A model generated the notes under the pieces. It saw only the letters and a program-made list of their open reading frames with translations. It was not told the origin of the DNA and ran no database searches. Shown here piece after piece: positions 11,601-23,461 of a stretch of 64,000 bases of DNA. Position 1 is the stretch's first letter, and each line of letters opens with the position of its first letter. Source of the DNA: Aculops lycopersici. Taxonomy: Eukaryota > Arthropoda > Arachnida > Trombidiformes > Eriophyidae. The stretch covers positions 2,994,974-3,058,973 of the forward strand of contig WNKI01000002.1 in NCBI GenBank assembly GCA_015350385.1, in the 5' to 3' direction. The position numbers and the translations under genes are program-made.

Positions 11601-14600
11601 ACAACTCACTTGACTTTTTCCTCCCGCTCGTGGCTTCTGATGGTTGAGATTGAATATACTAGAGAAGGGGATGAGTCCACTCAGCTATCCGTTGTTTTGC
11701 ACACACGAATACACGGCTTGCAAACGCAATCACCTGCTAGCCCCAGAAACAAGTGCCCGGTTTACCTATCAATTCCTGAATCTCACTAGGAATTCACTTA
11801 ACTATCTCACGAGTTGAACTCCGCTGATTAACCTAAATTTCATCCTCCAACGCAACCACTCCATTACCAATAACCGGATGCAAACTAAAAACAAAAACCG
11901 ATACGCAACCAGACAATTGAGTGGCAAACTCTTGGCCACATTGCCGATCGGCTTGCATCAACTCAGTCTCGAGGAGAACCGATGGAAGTGCGATTGTCGT
12001 TTGCTTGCACTAAAGCGCTGGCTGCAATCCACCCGAACTCCACTTAGTGCACCAGTTAGATGTCATCACATATCGTCGTCCTCACTGAATTCGCCAACAG
12101 CAATGAGGTCATCGCTTAATGCTGGCCCAAAAGAGCAACCGGCGCCGCTAGTAACGAATGGAGCCTTTAGAGAGCGGCGACCAACTTCCAACTTCCGGTT
12201 GGCCAGTCAAAGGGCCAAGCGGCGAGCTTTCGGCTCTAGCACAACCGCTACTTCCGCTCGCGGCCATCATCATGTTGACGACCGCTCTTCTGGTCTTAGT
12301 GGTCGTCATCATCGTGAGCAAATGATGGAAGTTGGAGGCGATCTGAAAGCTAGCGACAACCACTACCACTACTCTAAACAGAGCTATGACGACGACCAAC
12401 GTAAGTATCCAATTTTCGCTTTGGCTCGGCCGAAAGGGCAGCAAGTCGAGACTAGAGAAGTGGAAGCTGAAAAAGTGTTCCCCTCACTACAAAGGCACGA
12501 ACGAAAGGGAAGTGCACCACTTCGACGAGCTCGTCTAAGTCGGCAAATGTCGCAAGCAAGTGACGAGCCTTTGAGTGGTAATTTGTCGCCAGATTTGCAG
12601 CAACTGCAGCCGGACCAGCAGCAGCAGCAACCAACTCTAACTGATCAGATGGACATAGCAACGACGACCACGACGTCGTTTTATTTGGACCAGCTTGATT
12701 TGGACGAGTTTGTTTGCTCGCCGCGAGCAATCAAATTGAATGGCTCCGGTTTATTGCTTGGCCCCACGGCGAGTCAATCGTTCTCCTCGCTGTCATCGAC
12801 AACAAGCACGAACTTAAACCCCTCGGACCAGAGGACTAGACAACAACAATCTCATAAAGGAGGAGTAAGCCAACAAGCGGAACAGCAGCAGCGTTTAAAT
12901 TTGAGTCTAATTTACGAGTATCTAGAGCCCAGTTTGGTGGACATCATCTCTTCGTCACCGGCTTCCAATGCCACGAGACATGAGACAAAAACTTCAAATC
13001 CAACCGAAGGCTCGGAAACAAATTCAGCTAAGCGAACTCAGCTCCCGGAGATGGGTGAGCGGAGTTCAAGTTGGTTGATTGGCGGCGGTAGTGGCCAGCA
13101 GACGCATAAAAACTCGGACTTTGCGCAGCGACCTGATCATGATCAGACTACATCGTTGCGTCGCGAGTTTGTGAAGACCAACGAAGGTGAGTAGTCGTCT
13201 TTAGTATGCTATTATCTCTTGTATCAAGATTTCCAAACGATATTTTTCTACTCTCTCTTTCCAAACAACCAACCAATCGACCGACGGAAACATGAATTAT
13301 GAATGAGTTGACACAGAAAGTCAAGTTTACCACCAACCACTTGACTCCTCAGAGACTCGATTGTACTTTGCACGGCTATGGGAGGCGAGGAAAGACGAAG
13401 GGAAAAAAACTCAGCTAGACAAACTTACACACACACACTTACACTGATCTTGGTGCTTAGATTCTAATCCTAATTCTAATTCCCGCACATATAATATAAT
13501 GATGTTATGTTATATCTGATAAACAGGCGACAAGGTGACGCTCAAGTGCTCGTTTCTCGTCTACCCAGAATCAGGGTTGGATATCATCTGGCTCGCCGAC
13601 TATAACTCCCACAATAGGTTGCACCTGGAGGCAGCCAGTGGGATTCCGCCGCTGATTGTCCCGACACAAGACACAGCAAGCCGAAACCAAGGAACCACGT
13701 TGCCATTGCAACAACCGGCTCAAATGTCTGCCTTGGGCCGACTGCCGGCCGAGGAGAGATTTGTGGTGCTGTACGATTCCAAGTTGCACCGACCACCAGA
13801 CACAACCGGAAGCCAGCGCGACGGCTCCAGTTCATCATCATCATCAACTAGAATAGTGGCGTCAAGTGAATATGAGGATCAGCTTTGGGAGGCTAACCAG
13901 GTGCGAGTGAGGCAAACCTCCGAGGTTGACGTCACCAGTGTTCAGGGTACGCGACTGGTGATCAAGGAAACGCGCGCCATCCAACCAATGGAGTCCATCC
14001 TAAAAGAGTCACAAATCATCATTCAGGAGACCCAAGTGGCCGATTCAGCGAGGTAAGTCTCCATTCCTCTACCTGGTGCTTGCTCACTTTTCTCTTCATT
14101 CCGTTTCAAAGCTTGATACCTTTGCTGCAACCGCCGCTCTCCTTGAAATGGAGGAAGCCTCAGATTTCATCCACCTCGATGATGAGAAGCGACTTTTCGC
14201 ATCATTGGACTTGACTCGTGTGTGCCGCCAGCTTAGCGGCAGTAGTGGTCGTCGTCGTCGACGATGTTGCGGCAACATGAGAAGTGGCGCTAGAGATTTT
14301 TGCGAAACTAGACCCAATTACTTATTACTATACGCCATCACTGACTGAGAAGAAAACTAACCGTCTTATTCTGTCCGCAATGCCATCTAAATGAACGGAA
14401 AAATAATAATAATACTCAGGTACAAGTGCATTGGGCTTAACAGAGCGGGAAACCAAAGTGTCGAGTTTATTTTGCGCGTTCAGCGGAAGCCGCAGGCACC
14501 TAGCGACTCGCAAGCCGCTCAACTGGCGCCATCTGGATCGGCGCGGGATCAGCGAGCAAACTCGCTGGCCAACGGGGGAAACTTGGCCAGTTCGAGTAAG

Positions 14601-15392
14601 AGCAATCAGGAAACAAAGGCTCTAGCCTCGCAAGCTTCCAACTCCAACGTCTACGAGCAAAAGTCGCAAGTTTTTAGGCACATTCAACAGCAGAGTGCCT
14701 CGTCACAGTGGCTCAAGGGTTCCTTTACCTTTCAATTTGTGATGGTGTTCGTCAGCGTTCTCATGGCTGGAGTTATCGTTGCCTTTGTGGTGTTTTGTAT
14801 CGCGATATATCGCATCAAACCATCGGGAAATCCACCAGCTTTCAGAAGCCAGACAAACGGGTTGGACCCATCCACTGGACAACCAACTACTCCTACAACA
14901 AACAGCACACAAAACTCCTACTGGCCTCTGCTTTCGTTGAGGAAAGCGAGTAACGTGTTCTCTCAAAACTCACCTGTTGTTGGGGGCCAGCGTGGAATCC
15001 CGCCCATGTTAACTGCAGTTTGTAATCCCATAACCGGACAGACGCCTGTGCATTTATTGGCCTCTCATTCGCCTCACCTAGAGATGAGCAATCAGCAAGT
15101 TCTTGCAAATGGATTCGTCAATTTCCCCAATGGGGCAACGAATCAACGGCAACATGCGCAGTATTACATAAAACATAGCAACCATGTAGAGGAGAGCGGA
15201 TTTGCCAATTGGCCAAATGGAATTAATGGCTCCTATAGAACGTCGCCACTGCCGGCGATTGGAGTGGGTGGTGGCAACCAAGCACAATATCCTCCAAATC
15301 AAGATGCCCATTACAACCACAACACCGTCCCCAATTTACAACAATCTCACTCGAATACAACTATGAACCAACACAACAATCGCATTTATTGA
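8669..15392 (+). CDS. kekkon-like LRR and Ig domain transmembrane receptor, four exons
   Basis: Exons are 8669-11559, 11913-13186, 13527-14052 and 14420-15392, all GT-AG with matching phases, giving 1887 aa. The start is chosen for a signal peptide (MSWLTLRAVCLYGCLIM). About 630 residues of low-complexity sequence follow, then LRRNT (CPRECSCTWKNGKQ, first Cys near residue 649), leucine-rich repeats, and LRRCT (RWKCDCRLLALKRWL). Next come one Ig domain (Cys codons at 13547 and 14427, ending DSARYKC) and a transmembrane helix in exon 4 (FQFVMVFVSVLMAGVIVAFV), then a cytoplasmic tail of about 200 aa. This order and the LRRNT/LRRCT wording are those of arthropod Kekkon proteins, which modulate EGFR and BMP signalling at the cell surface; the exact orthologue is unclear. 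Long inserts interrupt the LRR array, the LRRCT and the Ig fold. The frame is open far upstream, so the true N-terminus may be longer. Confidence 0.8.
10080..10143. repeat. 12-bp minisatellite in coding sequence
   Basis: About five tandem copies of TGATCATGATGA, encoding alternating Asp-Asp-His-Asp blocks in the N-terminal region of the kekkon-like protein. The unit is close to its own reverse complement, so hairpins and length changes are likely. Confidence 0.85.
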
Positions 15393-15561
15393 TTGAGAAA
15401 AAGCAGTCAAGTTATGAGGAACATCAAATTCCGGCCAAACCAGAAAAGATAATCTTGTGAGATATGGGCGGCCAAAGAATCATTATAAGTCATATAGTGG
15501 CAGACATATTTGTTAAATTTTCCATTTTGCGTGTCCCATGTGATACTAACAACTACTACCA

Positions 15562-15567
15562 AATAAA
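15562..15567 (+). terminator. polyadenylation signal of kekkon-like gene
   Basis: AATAAA lies 170 bases after the stop codon, the first good signal downstream. Confidence 0.5.
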
Positions 15568-18500
15568 TAATCAACCACGCTACAGTGTTCAAGCAAGGAT
15601 TTCATGTGCTAAATGTTATCTCTCACTGTTAGTTCAAAGTGTAGACTACTGCGATAAAATCTACAGGCATCTCGTGACCTCTATGAACTTTTTACATGTG
15701 TTTGAGTATATCTTCGGCGACCAACCGAAGAGAAGGTTTTGCAATGTCTAGCCATTTTACCATCTTGGCTACGCCAAAGTCGGGCTTGATAGTTTCCAGA
15801 AAAATGGAACCAATTGTTGACTGAGTTTATGGGCGTCCATTGATAAGACTTGCATCGTAAGAGCGACAAGTGGATGCAAGTCTAGTGATGATGATGACGA
15901 CCACGGCGCCAAGCAAAAGATCAAAAGTTCATTGTCATCTTTCTAACCGAACGGCCAGTGGCGACATATTAGGGTGGTCAACAACTGAGGGATTAAATTG
16001 ATAACACTCCTCAAAAACTACCCGTCTGTTGTCACTCTCTGCGTAAACTGTTACGCTATTCTATTTAGCAAGCTAGCCATTCGTTGCTATGGAATCGAGC
16101 TAAGGTGCGCCGTACCTGTGCAACCTGACACCCGATTGTCTATTGCGTTGCGATTTCATTGTTGCTGGTATTGCCATAGTTATTGGCTCGCTGCTTGTTG
16201 TGCAAGTTGCGTAACAGGCAACGCTCCTCCATTCACTTGGCATCCTAAAACGTCACCAACCAACATGGCCAGTGCTACAATTTGGCTAGCTCGATCAATA
16301 CGATTTGCGAAGGCGGTAGTTGTTGCAGCCGTTTTGTCTCTTTGTGTTTTGCAAGTTGCAGAAATTAGTGCGCCTCGCCCATTGGCCTCGCGCGGACTTA
16401 CCTTCCTTTAGATGCCCTCCCTTTTAACACATGATACTCGGATCCTAATAAAAACTAGTGTGTTGGATTCAGCTCGATCCAGGGATCGAAGAGTGATATC
16501 TAAAGATTTCCAGAGAACGAGGGCCTCTCGTATGGATATTATTAATCCTCTTGGCAAGACCTACACATTGTATTCTGTTTGTACCCCTCCGAGTGTCATA
16601 AGGAAGGAGTACTCCTAGCTAGGCACGCTGCCAGCTGAAGTGCCCGCTTACGCTCACACCGTGAGTCACACACCGGCGCTGACGGCGACCACTTGTTGTA
16701 GCAGGGACAAAAACAATAACATTGTATGGAGTTTTCTCTCGCTCTTTTCGCCTGAGATAAAATCCGCCAAGTTGCTCCCCACAACAAGTCAGGTCCCGTA
16801 ATGATCATCATCGTCACAATTCATATCAAAATTTAGCCTCTTGAATCTATTAGAACAATTCGGCTTGACTTCATTCCAGTTGTTTTGGCGACAACTCTTG
16901 TAGAAAACATCAACAGTTTCGTGCTCAATGCATTTATTTACTTGGAGGGCACACGAAACGACGAAGTCGAGTCATAATTTGGCTCGCAATCAAATGGGAA
17001 AACAACTACGGCAACAATCGGAAGCTAGAAAGCACAAGACAAAAGGCTAACATATTGAAAGCTGAAATAATAGCGATAGTAAGAACAAGCAAATTCAATA
17101 ATCATCGTCACCAGTTAGGGCACAGAGAAAAATAAACGGAGGCACGCGGCCAGTCATCATGCTCATTATTACTATCATCATATTGGCACTGAAGAGATAA
17201 GTCTACAAGATTAGAGCGCGCGTTAGAGAATGAAAGCAAGTAATCAAGTGAATTGAACGGTGAAATCAATGGAACGAACTTGATACAAAGTCTGAGCAAC
17301 ATTCAATCGTGACTAGATGTCTCGCAAAACTGGCTGTGGTGGCGCTTGTGGTGCGATATTTCGCGTCGCCAGTTGAACAAACCAAGGCTGATTCATTCAG
17401 GTTGTCATCAGACTCCAGCAGTTCCAGTTTCTTCAACGTCTCTGACTAACAATTGTATCAAGCCAGTTAACTTGACTGTGAATGAACAACGAGAGGCGAG
17501 AGCAACGGCGCTAGCAGCTGCAGCAGTACCGATAGTAACGAAGCACCTCGACTTTTGTGTCTATAGCTATCATTATTTAGTCGCGACAAAATTACACATT
17601 TAACTCCTTCTGATGATGGCGGAGAGACAGTATTTGCGTGTGGCATTTGTTAGTTTGTTAAATCAAGTGTAAAAACCGAGTTGGATGAGTGAAGATAGAG
17701 ACAACAACCGCGACGACAACCATTACAAAGACTAAGGCAACCATAGACAAGCGACCAAAGGGAAACTAGAGAGCCTAACAAATCGCACACATCATTTAGC
17801 GTGAAATATAAACTCGAGTGTATGTGCAATTCAACAACCTGTCGCCTTGCACTCCCTAGTACCAACGATAATACAACAAACGCTTTTCCGGCTTCACTTG
17901 TGGGGGAGGAACCAGCAGCAGCAACAGTAGTGGTGATAGTGATAACAATAAGAGCATCAAGCTTAATCAACAAGAAGCCTGCGCTGTGAGCATCTTGACT
18001 TTTCCTAGTCGCTTGGCTCGCTTATCGATCAGTCGGTTGGTCCCTTGATGTCTATCTGGCGGTCGGTCTACCGTTTGGCAATCATCGCGTCAAGCTCGCG
18101 CGTGTACAACACCGAAACGGACGCCTGGCAAGCTAGCCGAACAAATAATTGCACTAAATTTTAGTATTGGGTGCATACTACTGGTAGTCACCGATGTGCC
18201 TGTGCCTGCGCTTGCGTAGACTTCTCATAGGCAACTACCCGATAGTCTTGCAGCAGATAAACATTATAGAAACAAGCACCGCCAAGAATTGACGAGATAC
18301 ATAATTGCACGTTTGACTGCCTATCGATTGTCTAGTAGTAACAACTCGAACGACGACCACTTGTAGCAGGCATCTAGCATAGATCGCAAGTCGAGCGATC
18401 GGCTTGAAAGGGTTGACTAGACACTGGCACAACAGGTGCCCGGTTGCTTGACTTTCGAATTCAAAAGCAAGCTAGCGACGGCAAAGGAATCGACTACAGC

Positions 18501-19527
18501 AACAACAGAAACGAACCTCTCGTCGTCGTCTTCGTCGTCGTTGTTATTGTTGTTGTTGTGCACAGAAACACCCAACAGGACTCACGAAGACTCGCTTTTT
18601 ACCCTGAACCACAGAATTTCACCCTAAAAGTGAGGATTAGGCAGAGAAAATTCATTGCCCAGCGTTACATTGCCTGCATTTCAATTGAAATCAGCCAGGA
18701 GAACGCATTGTGGATTTGTACACACAGCTGCCGTCACAGCTGGTTCCTTTTGGGGGCTTGCTGCTTGTGTTCGCTGCACACTTGCATCCACGACTGCTGC
18801 AACAACGGCTCCCCATTTTGGGGCGGGGGAAAAAGTGCGCGACAAATATTTCGCCCATCCTTGGTTGGGAATTTGCACAGAGAAAATTGGGAAGAGAAAA
18901 TTTGTTTTTTCCCTATCCGCTAAACTTCATTTAAATCTCAGCTCTCGCCTCTATCTTTTCTCTTTCTCTCACCCCTCAATACTTAAGAGAAGGAGAAAAA
19001 GAAGTGAAACAGCGAGATAGATTGAGATTGAACAAGATAGATATTAGAGTGAGAAGTAGAGGAAGAAGAAGAGAAACCAACAAGCAACTAGAAAACATTT
19101 ACCGCTGACTCAACAAGAAATCTCCGGCCTTCTGCTCCTCTAGCTGCTATAACTCATAGCCTGCTCATTTGCTTAAGCCTATTGAGGGAATCTATCGGTA
19201 TTATTGAGAAACAGGCTACGCGTCGAACTAGGAAGAAAACTACCGCTACAGCTGCTATATTGCTACACAGCTACATCATTGCAAACATCAGACCTCAGGG
19301 TGAACTCAAACGGGTAGCGAAGACGAGGAGAGTTTGCATTTTATTATAGTTCAGTCATTGTCGTTGCCGTCATCCAGTTCCATAAGGCACCCCAGTCGCT
19401 ACCATCACCCCGATCGACTACCACCATCACTAGCTCGATTCCCCCCAGCAGCGGCCACTGCTGCCCCATCCTCCATTGTGAGCCCCTTTTAAGATAATAG
19501 ACAACAAACAAGAGCAGATATTTTATT
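15568..19527. other. gene-poor interval before the furin gene
   Basis: No domain-bearing reading frame is visible on either strand. The longest frames (about 140-160 codons at 15998-16411 and 18444-18923) look like chance. The part near 16264-16411 starts with a hydrophobic, signal-peptide-like stretch of 48 codons but has no homologue I recognise. A GTT run lies at about 18540-18558. The last few hundred bases are probably promoter and 5' UTR of the furin-like gene. Confidence 0.5.
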
Positions 19528-21918
19528 ATGAGGTTTTGCAGCCTGAAAACAAATCGACTTGTTTCGAGCCACTTGCTAGCATTTAGTCTCATTGTGCAGT
19601 TGGCTTCGGCAGCAAATAGTTATAGCAACAACAAACTCGGTACCCAACCAGAATCTAGTTATATTTCAAATGACCAGCTACAGCAGCAAACAAATAGGAT
19701 ATTTACAAATCGATTTGCCGTCCATCTGAAATCAGGAGCAGATGCGACTACGGTTGCCCGAGAGCTCGGTTATGCAAATTTGGGCCAGATTGGAAGCTTA
19801 AAAGATCATTATGTTTTTGAGGGTCATCATATTCACAAGAGATCCATCGAACCACATGAAACTAGTCATTTTGACGACCATGAGCATGTGTTATGGTCAG
19901 AGCAGCAGCATGTTAAAAGGCGCGAGAAGCGTGATTTAACACTAGATCTACCTTTGGCCACACCAGCCTCCACAAACGCAAAGAATGTTTTTAAATTTAA
20001 CGACCCATTGTACTCGAAACAGTGGTACTTCAATCACGGGGCACGTGGTGGTTACGACATGAACGTGGCCAATGTTTGGAAGATGGGCTACACGGGAAAA
20101 AATGTTGTTTTAACTATTCTAGACGATGGAGTTCAAGCCGATCATCCAGATCTCATAAAGAACTATGACAAAAGGGCTAGTTATGATATTAATAGCGGTG
20201 ATGACAATCCCACTCCACAAGACAATGGTGAGAATAAGCACGGTACTAGATGTGCCGGCGAGATCGCCGCCGAGGCGGGAAATGAATTTTGTGGCGTTGG
20301 TGTGGCTTATAATGCCTCGATTGGAGGTGTTAGAATGCTTGATGGAACTGTGACCGACGATGTCGAGGCTCAAGCCTTGAGTTTAAATCCAGATCACATT
20401 GATGTTTATAGCGCCTCCTGGGGTCCAGATGACAATGGAAAGACTGTCGATGGACCAGGGCATTTGGCTACTCAGGCTTTCATCAATGGGGTTCGCAATG
20501 GACGCAAGGGTCGCGGAAGTATCTTTGTTTGGGCTTCCGGAAATGGAGGCAAGAAGCAAGATAATTGTAATTGTGATGGTTATACTGTATCAATTTATAC
20601 CCTGTCGATCAGTAGTGCTACTCAAAGGGGCCAGAAGCCTTGGTACCTGGAAGAGTGCTCTTCGACTCTAGCTACAACATATTCTAGTGGAACACCTACG
20701 AAGGATGAAAATATTGTCACTGCCGATCAAAGCAACGAGTATGCCGACGCTATTCGAGAGGGACGCAAACCAAACCCTGCCAAGTTTTGTACTCAAGTTC
20801 ACACTGGAACTTCGGCGAGCGCACCCATAGCGGCTGGTATCGTTGCTCTAGCACTAGAGGCCAACCCAGAGTTGACTTGGCGAGACATGCAACATATTGT
20901 TGTCCAATCTTCTCGTTATGAACCTTTGAGGCATGAGAGTGGTTGGGTCCAGAACGCCGTTGGCAGGTGGGTTAGCCATAAGTTTGGCTATGGTTTAATG
21001 GATGCTGAGGCCATGGTCAAGACAGCGCTGAGATGGAAGACGACACCGCAGCAGGTGATTTGTCGAACTGGTGTAGATAATTCAGAAAAGCTTATTCAAG
21101 ATGATCTAATTGTGACCATGAATACAAGCGCTTGCGCTGGGACAGACAATGCAATCAACTATTTGGAGCATGTTCAAGCTAAGATAAGCTTGAAGTTTCA
21201 ACCAAGAGGAAATCTCAGAATAACACTAATTTCGCCTTCAGGAACACCATCGCATCTACTAATGTCCCGCCCAAGGGACACCGACGAGGATACTTTCGAC
21301 AAGTGGCCCTTCATGACCGTACACTTTTGGGGTGAGCGCGCTCAGGGAACTTGGAAAATCATTATTCGTAATGAAAATAGACGCCGTGTCGCAGATCAAC
21401 AGGGCACCCTATTCTCATGGTCTCTAGTCTTTTATGGAACATCTACACCACCTCAAGAGAATGCACCACTCAATAATTACACTCAAACTATAGGTAGAAT
21501 ATTGCCAAGACGAACATATGACCAACAGACATTTAAGGAAGGATCCAATAGTGATACATCTAGCGACGAGCTACCTGCCTCCATCGCTAGCGACATGAAA
21601 CAAAGTAATCGTGCAACCTTTCAAACAAAGTCAGAATTATTGAACCCATCGCCCATGGGAACAATTAACAAGCTCAGCACTAGTAGCTTCGCGCCTCAGT
21701 GGACACCATCATGGCTAGTTCCGCTTGGTGTCGTAACGTCCATATTTGTGATAACAGTTCTTGTATTTGCCACATTAATAAGCCTAATCAGAGTAGGCTC
21801 GAAGGTTGCAGGTAACATTGAGCTCCGCTTTAGGTCCCAAAATTCAGGTGGCTCCAAGGCGACCTCTAGCACAGCCTCCTACTCCAAGCTAGAGAGCGAA
21901 GTTAACTTGGACTGTTGA
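19528..21918 (+). CDS. furin-like proprotein convertase (subtilisin family), membrane anchored
   Basis: A single exon of 796 aa. The order is a signal peptide (residues 1-29), an S8 prodomain ending in the autocleavage site KRREKR (130-135), the subtilisin catalytic domain, the P domain (about 500-640), a Ser/Thr-rich stalk, one transmembrane helix (PLGVVTSIFVITVLVFATLI) and a cytoplasmic tail of about 50 aa. Catalytic residues read from the codons are D199 (ILDDGVQ), H238 (NKHGTRCAG), oxyanion N339 (WASGNGG) and S429 (HTGTSASAP). Asn at the oxyanion hole rules out PC2, which has Asp. The enzyme should cleave precursors after basic motifs in the trans-Golgi and at the cell surface. It lacks the Cys-rich repeats many furins carry between P domain and membrane. 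Best called a Fur1-type furin. Confidence 0.92.
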   Translation: MRFCSLKTNRLVSSHLLAFSLIVQLASAANSYSNNKLGTQPESSYISNDQLQQQTNRIFTNRFAVHLKSGADATTVARELGYANLGQIGSLKDHYVFEGHHIHKRSIEPHETSHFDDHEHVLWSEQQHVKRREKRDLTLDLPLATPASTNAKNVFKFNDPLYSKQWYFNHGARGGYDMNVANVWKMGYTGKNVVLTILDDGVQADHPDLIKNYDKRASYDINSGDDNPTPQDNGENKHGTRCAGEIAAEAGNEFCGVGVAYNASIGGVRMLDGTVTDDVEAQALSLNPDHIDVYSASWGPDDNGKTVDGPGHLATQAFINGVRNGRKGRGSIFVWASGNGGKKQDNCNCDGYTVSIYTLSISSATQRGQKPWYLEECSSTLATTYSSGTPTKDENIVTADQSNEYADAIREGRKPNPAKFCTQVHTGTSASAPIAAGIVALALEANPELTWRDMQHIVVQSSRYEPLRHESGWVQNAVGRWVSHKFGYGLMDAEAMVKTALRWKTTPQQVICRTGVDNSEKLIQDDLIVTMNTSACAGTDNAINYLEHVQAKISLKFQPRGNLRITLISPSGTPSHLLMSRPRDTDEDTFDKWPFMTVHFWGERAQGTWKIIIRNENRRRVADQQGTLFSWSLVFYGTSTPPQENAPLNNYTQTIGRILPRRTYDQQTFKEGSNSDTSSDELPASIASDMKQSNRATFQTKSELLNPSPMGTINKLSTSSFAPQWTPSWLVPLGVVTSIFVITVLVFATLISLIRVGSKVAGNIELRFRSQNSGGSKATSSTASYSKLESEVNLDC

Positions 21919-21919
21919 T

Positions 21920-21925
21920 AATAAA
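21920..21925 (+). terminator. polyadenylation signal of furin-like gene
   Basis: AATAAA begins two bases after the stop codon. The 3' UTR must be very short or overlap the convergent mRpS22 gene, whose stop lies 49 bp away. Confidence 0.5.
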
Positions 21926-21967
21926 TTAGACAGGCAAAATATGTATGATTGGAACACACGTTGATTT

Positions 21968-22912
21968 TTAATCTTCCCTTCGGTTTGCCTTTTCGATGAG
22001 ACTCTGCAAGGCCAAGTCCAAGTTGTACTTGGCAACCGAGTAATTTTCAACATAGTCCTTCAATATCTCGAGGTCATCGGTACCCTCTGGTGAACTTTCG
22101 ATATTGTAACAGAGGTTGAAAATCTTGACTAGTTTTGCGGCATCCTCAATCAAATTCTTGCTCAACATTTCTAAGATCAGGTTGTCTATTTGTCTATTAT
22201 AGGCATAATACAATGACATCGGTCCAAAATGCCTAGTTGACCTCAGTTTATCGAAGTCATTCCTACTATCAATGTAGTTATATACACGCGATGTAACATC
22301 TATATATCTGGGGTCATCCGGTTCAAATTGTATGCATGCACGGTCTAATAGATAAATGTATCTACCTTGTTGTAATAATTTTACCATATTCTGCTCTTCA
22401 AATAACTTGGGCGGTTCTATGGTGATATCGTCTTGAGGATAGAAAATATGATTCAATCTGGAGCGCTCGGCATGGGTTGGGTAGCGCAGCGTTCCATCAC
22501 GCTCTCTTATCGACATTAGTCTGCTTCTATTTGTGAAACCAGGAGAGATATCTACAAAACAAATCTTGAACTTCTGATAACCAACAATCTCTTCATCCTT
22601 CGCCAATATCTCCGGTTCGGAATTATCTGCTTCCATGACCGGCGGCATTTGGAGTCGAGCCCTAGCTGCCTTGTAAGCTCTTTCTTTTGCGACTCTCAAG
22701 TCTTCGTCTGTCATGAACATCATTCTTGGAGTCTTTAGCCTAGATACAAGTCTACGACTGAATATCTTCTCCTCTTGAAATCTTGTTATATCTTTGAGCA
22801 TGGTTTGCACTTCTTGCTTAATGAATACTTGTCCAATGCTTGGCCTATTGAGCTGTTGCTGTTGTTGTTGAGTGCTCATTAGCCTTCTGATGATTATGTT
22901 TCTCATCGCCAT
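21968..22912 (-). CDS. mRpS22: small-subunit mitochondrial ribosomal protein mS22 (MRPS22)
   Basis: 314 aa, single exon. The N-terminus is basic and Gln-rich, suiting a mitochondrial targeting sequence. The body matches the MRPS22 family: an EVQTMLKDIT-type opening, ARLQMPPVMEAD, a FVDISPGFTNRSRLMSIRE segment, FEPDDPRYIDV, and LRSTRHFGPMSLYYAYN. Metazoan mS22 is a mitochondrion-specific protein of the small ribosomal subunit with no bacterial counterpart. Its stop overlaps an ATTAAA on the minus strand, a variant polyadenylation signal, in keeping with the tight convergent spacing with the furin gene. Confidence 0.9.
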   Translation of the reverse strand: MAMRNIIIRRLMSTQQQQQQLNRPSIGQVFIKQEVQTMLKDITRFQEEKIFSRRLVSRLKTPRMMFMTDEDLRVAKERAYKAARARLQMPPVMEADNSEPEILAKDEEIVGYQKFKICFVDISPGFTNRSRLMSIRERDGTLRYPTHAERSRLNHIFYPQDDITIEPPKLFEEQNMVKLLQQGRYIYLLDRACIQFEPDDPRYIDVTSRVYNYIDSRNDFDKLRSTRHFGPMSLYYAYNRQIDNLILEMLSKNLIEDAAKLVKIFNLCYNIESSPEGTDDLEILKDYVENYSVAKYNLDLALQSLIEKANRRED

Positions 22913-23461
22913 TGTTGTATCTCATATGGGTGGTCATTCAATATGTGATATATGTATATATATATATATTTATTTATTGCAATAGGTTTTGTGATAAGTT
23001 AATGAAATTCAGTAAATCCACTAAACTTCACCCCACGAGACGAAAGTTTTATATTGTTTACTTCGCGAAGCACGAGGTTTCATGTGCATGTTCTCAATGA
23101 TTTTTTTGCAATCGACTGTAGCGGAAATATACTCGACTCCTTTCGACAATTACAGCAGTAGCGTCTCAGATTCAATCTTCACATCCTAGAAATATAACTA
23201 TGACAATAGATAAGAAGTCTTACACAATCAGTCGACGATTGTGAGTCGCTAATGTAGTCAAATAAGTGATTTTGAGGCGGAATATTTTGTTAGACCAACA
23301 AGGAAACATACTATAATTAGTATCGGCAAATCAAATGAACGATGTATAGAATCGATAGAGCTCCTCGAGCTGATCACGAATATAAACGTTATTTTTGAGT
23401 CTTCAATGTTGTTCTCGATATAAATGAGAAAGAAAACGCATTTTAAGGTTGATTTTAAGGT
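22913..23461. other. intergenic, AT-rich
   Basis: An AT dinucleotide stretch at about 22955-22972 and no coding signal. This is likely the mRpS22 promoter on the minus strand. Confidence 0.5.

Noticed and set aside
14076..14348. 90-codon frame between receptor exons 3 and 4
   Set aside because: It lies wholly in an intron whose boundaries join the Ig domain in phase.
19528..21918. Neuroendocrine convertase 2 (PC2) as identity of the convertase
   Set aside because: The oxyanion residue is Asn, while PC2 has Asp, and the protein has a membrane anchor.
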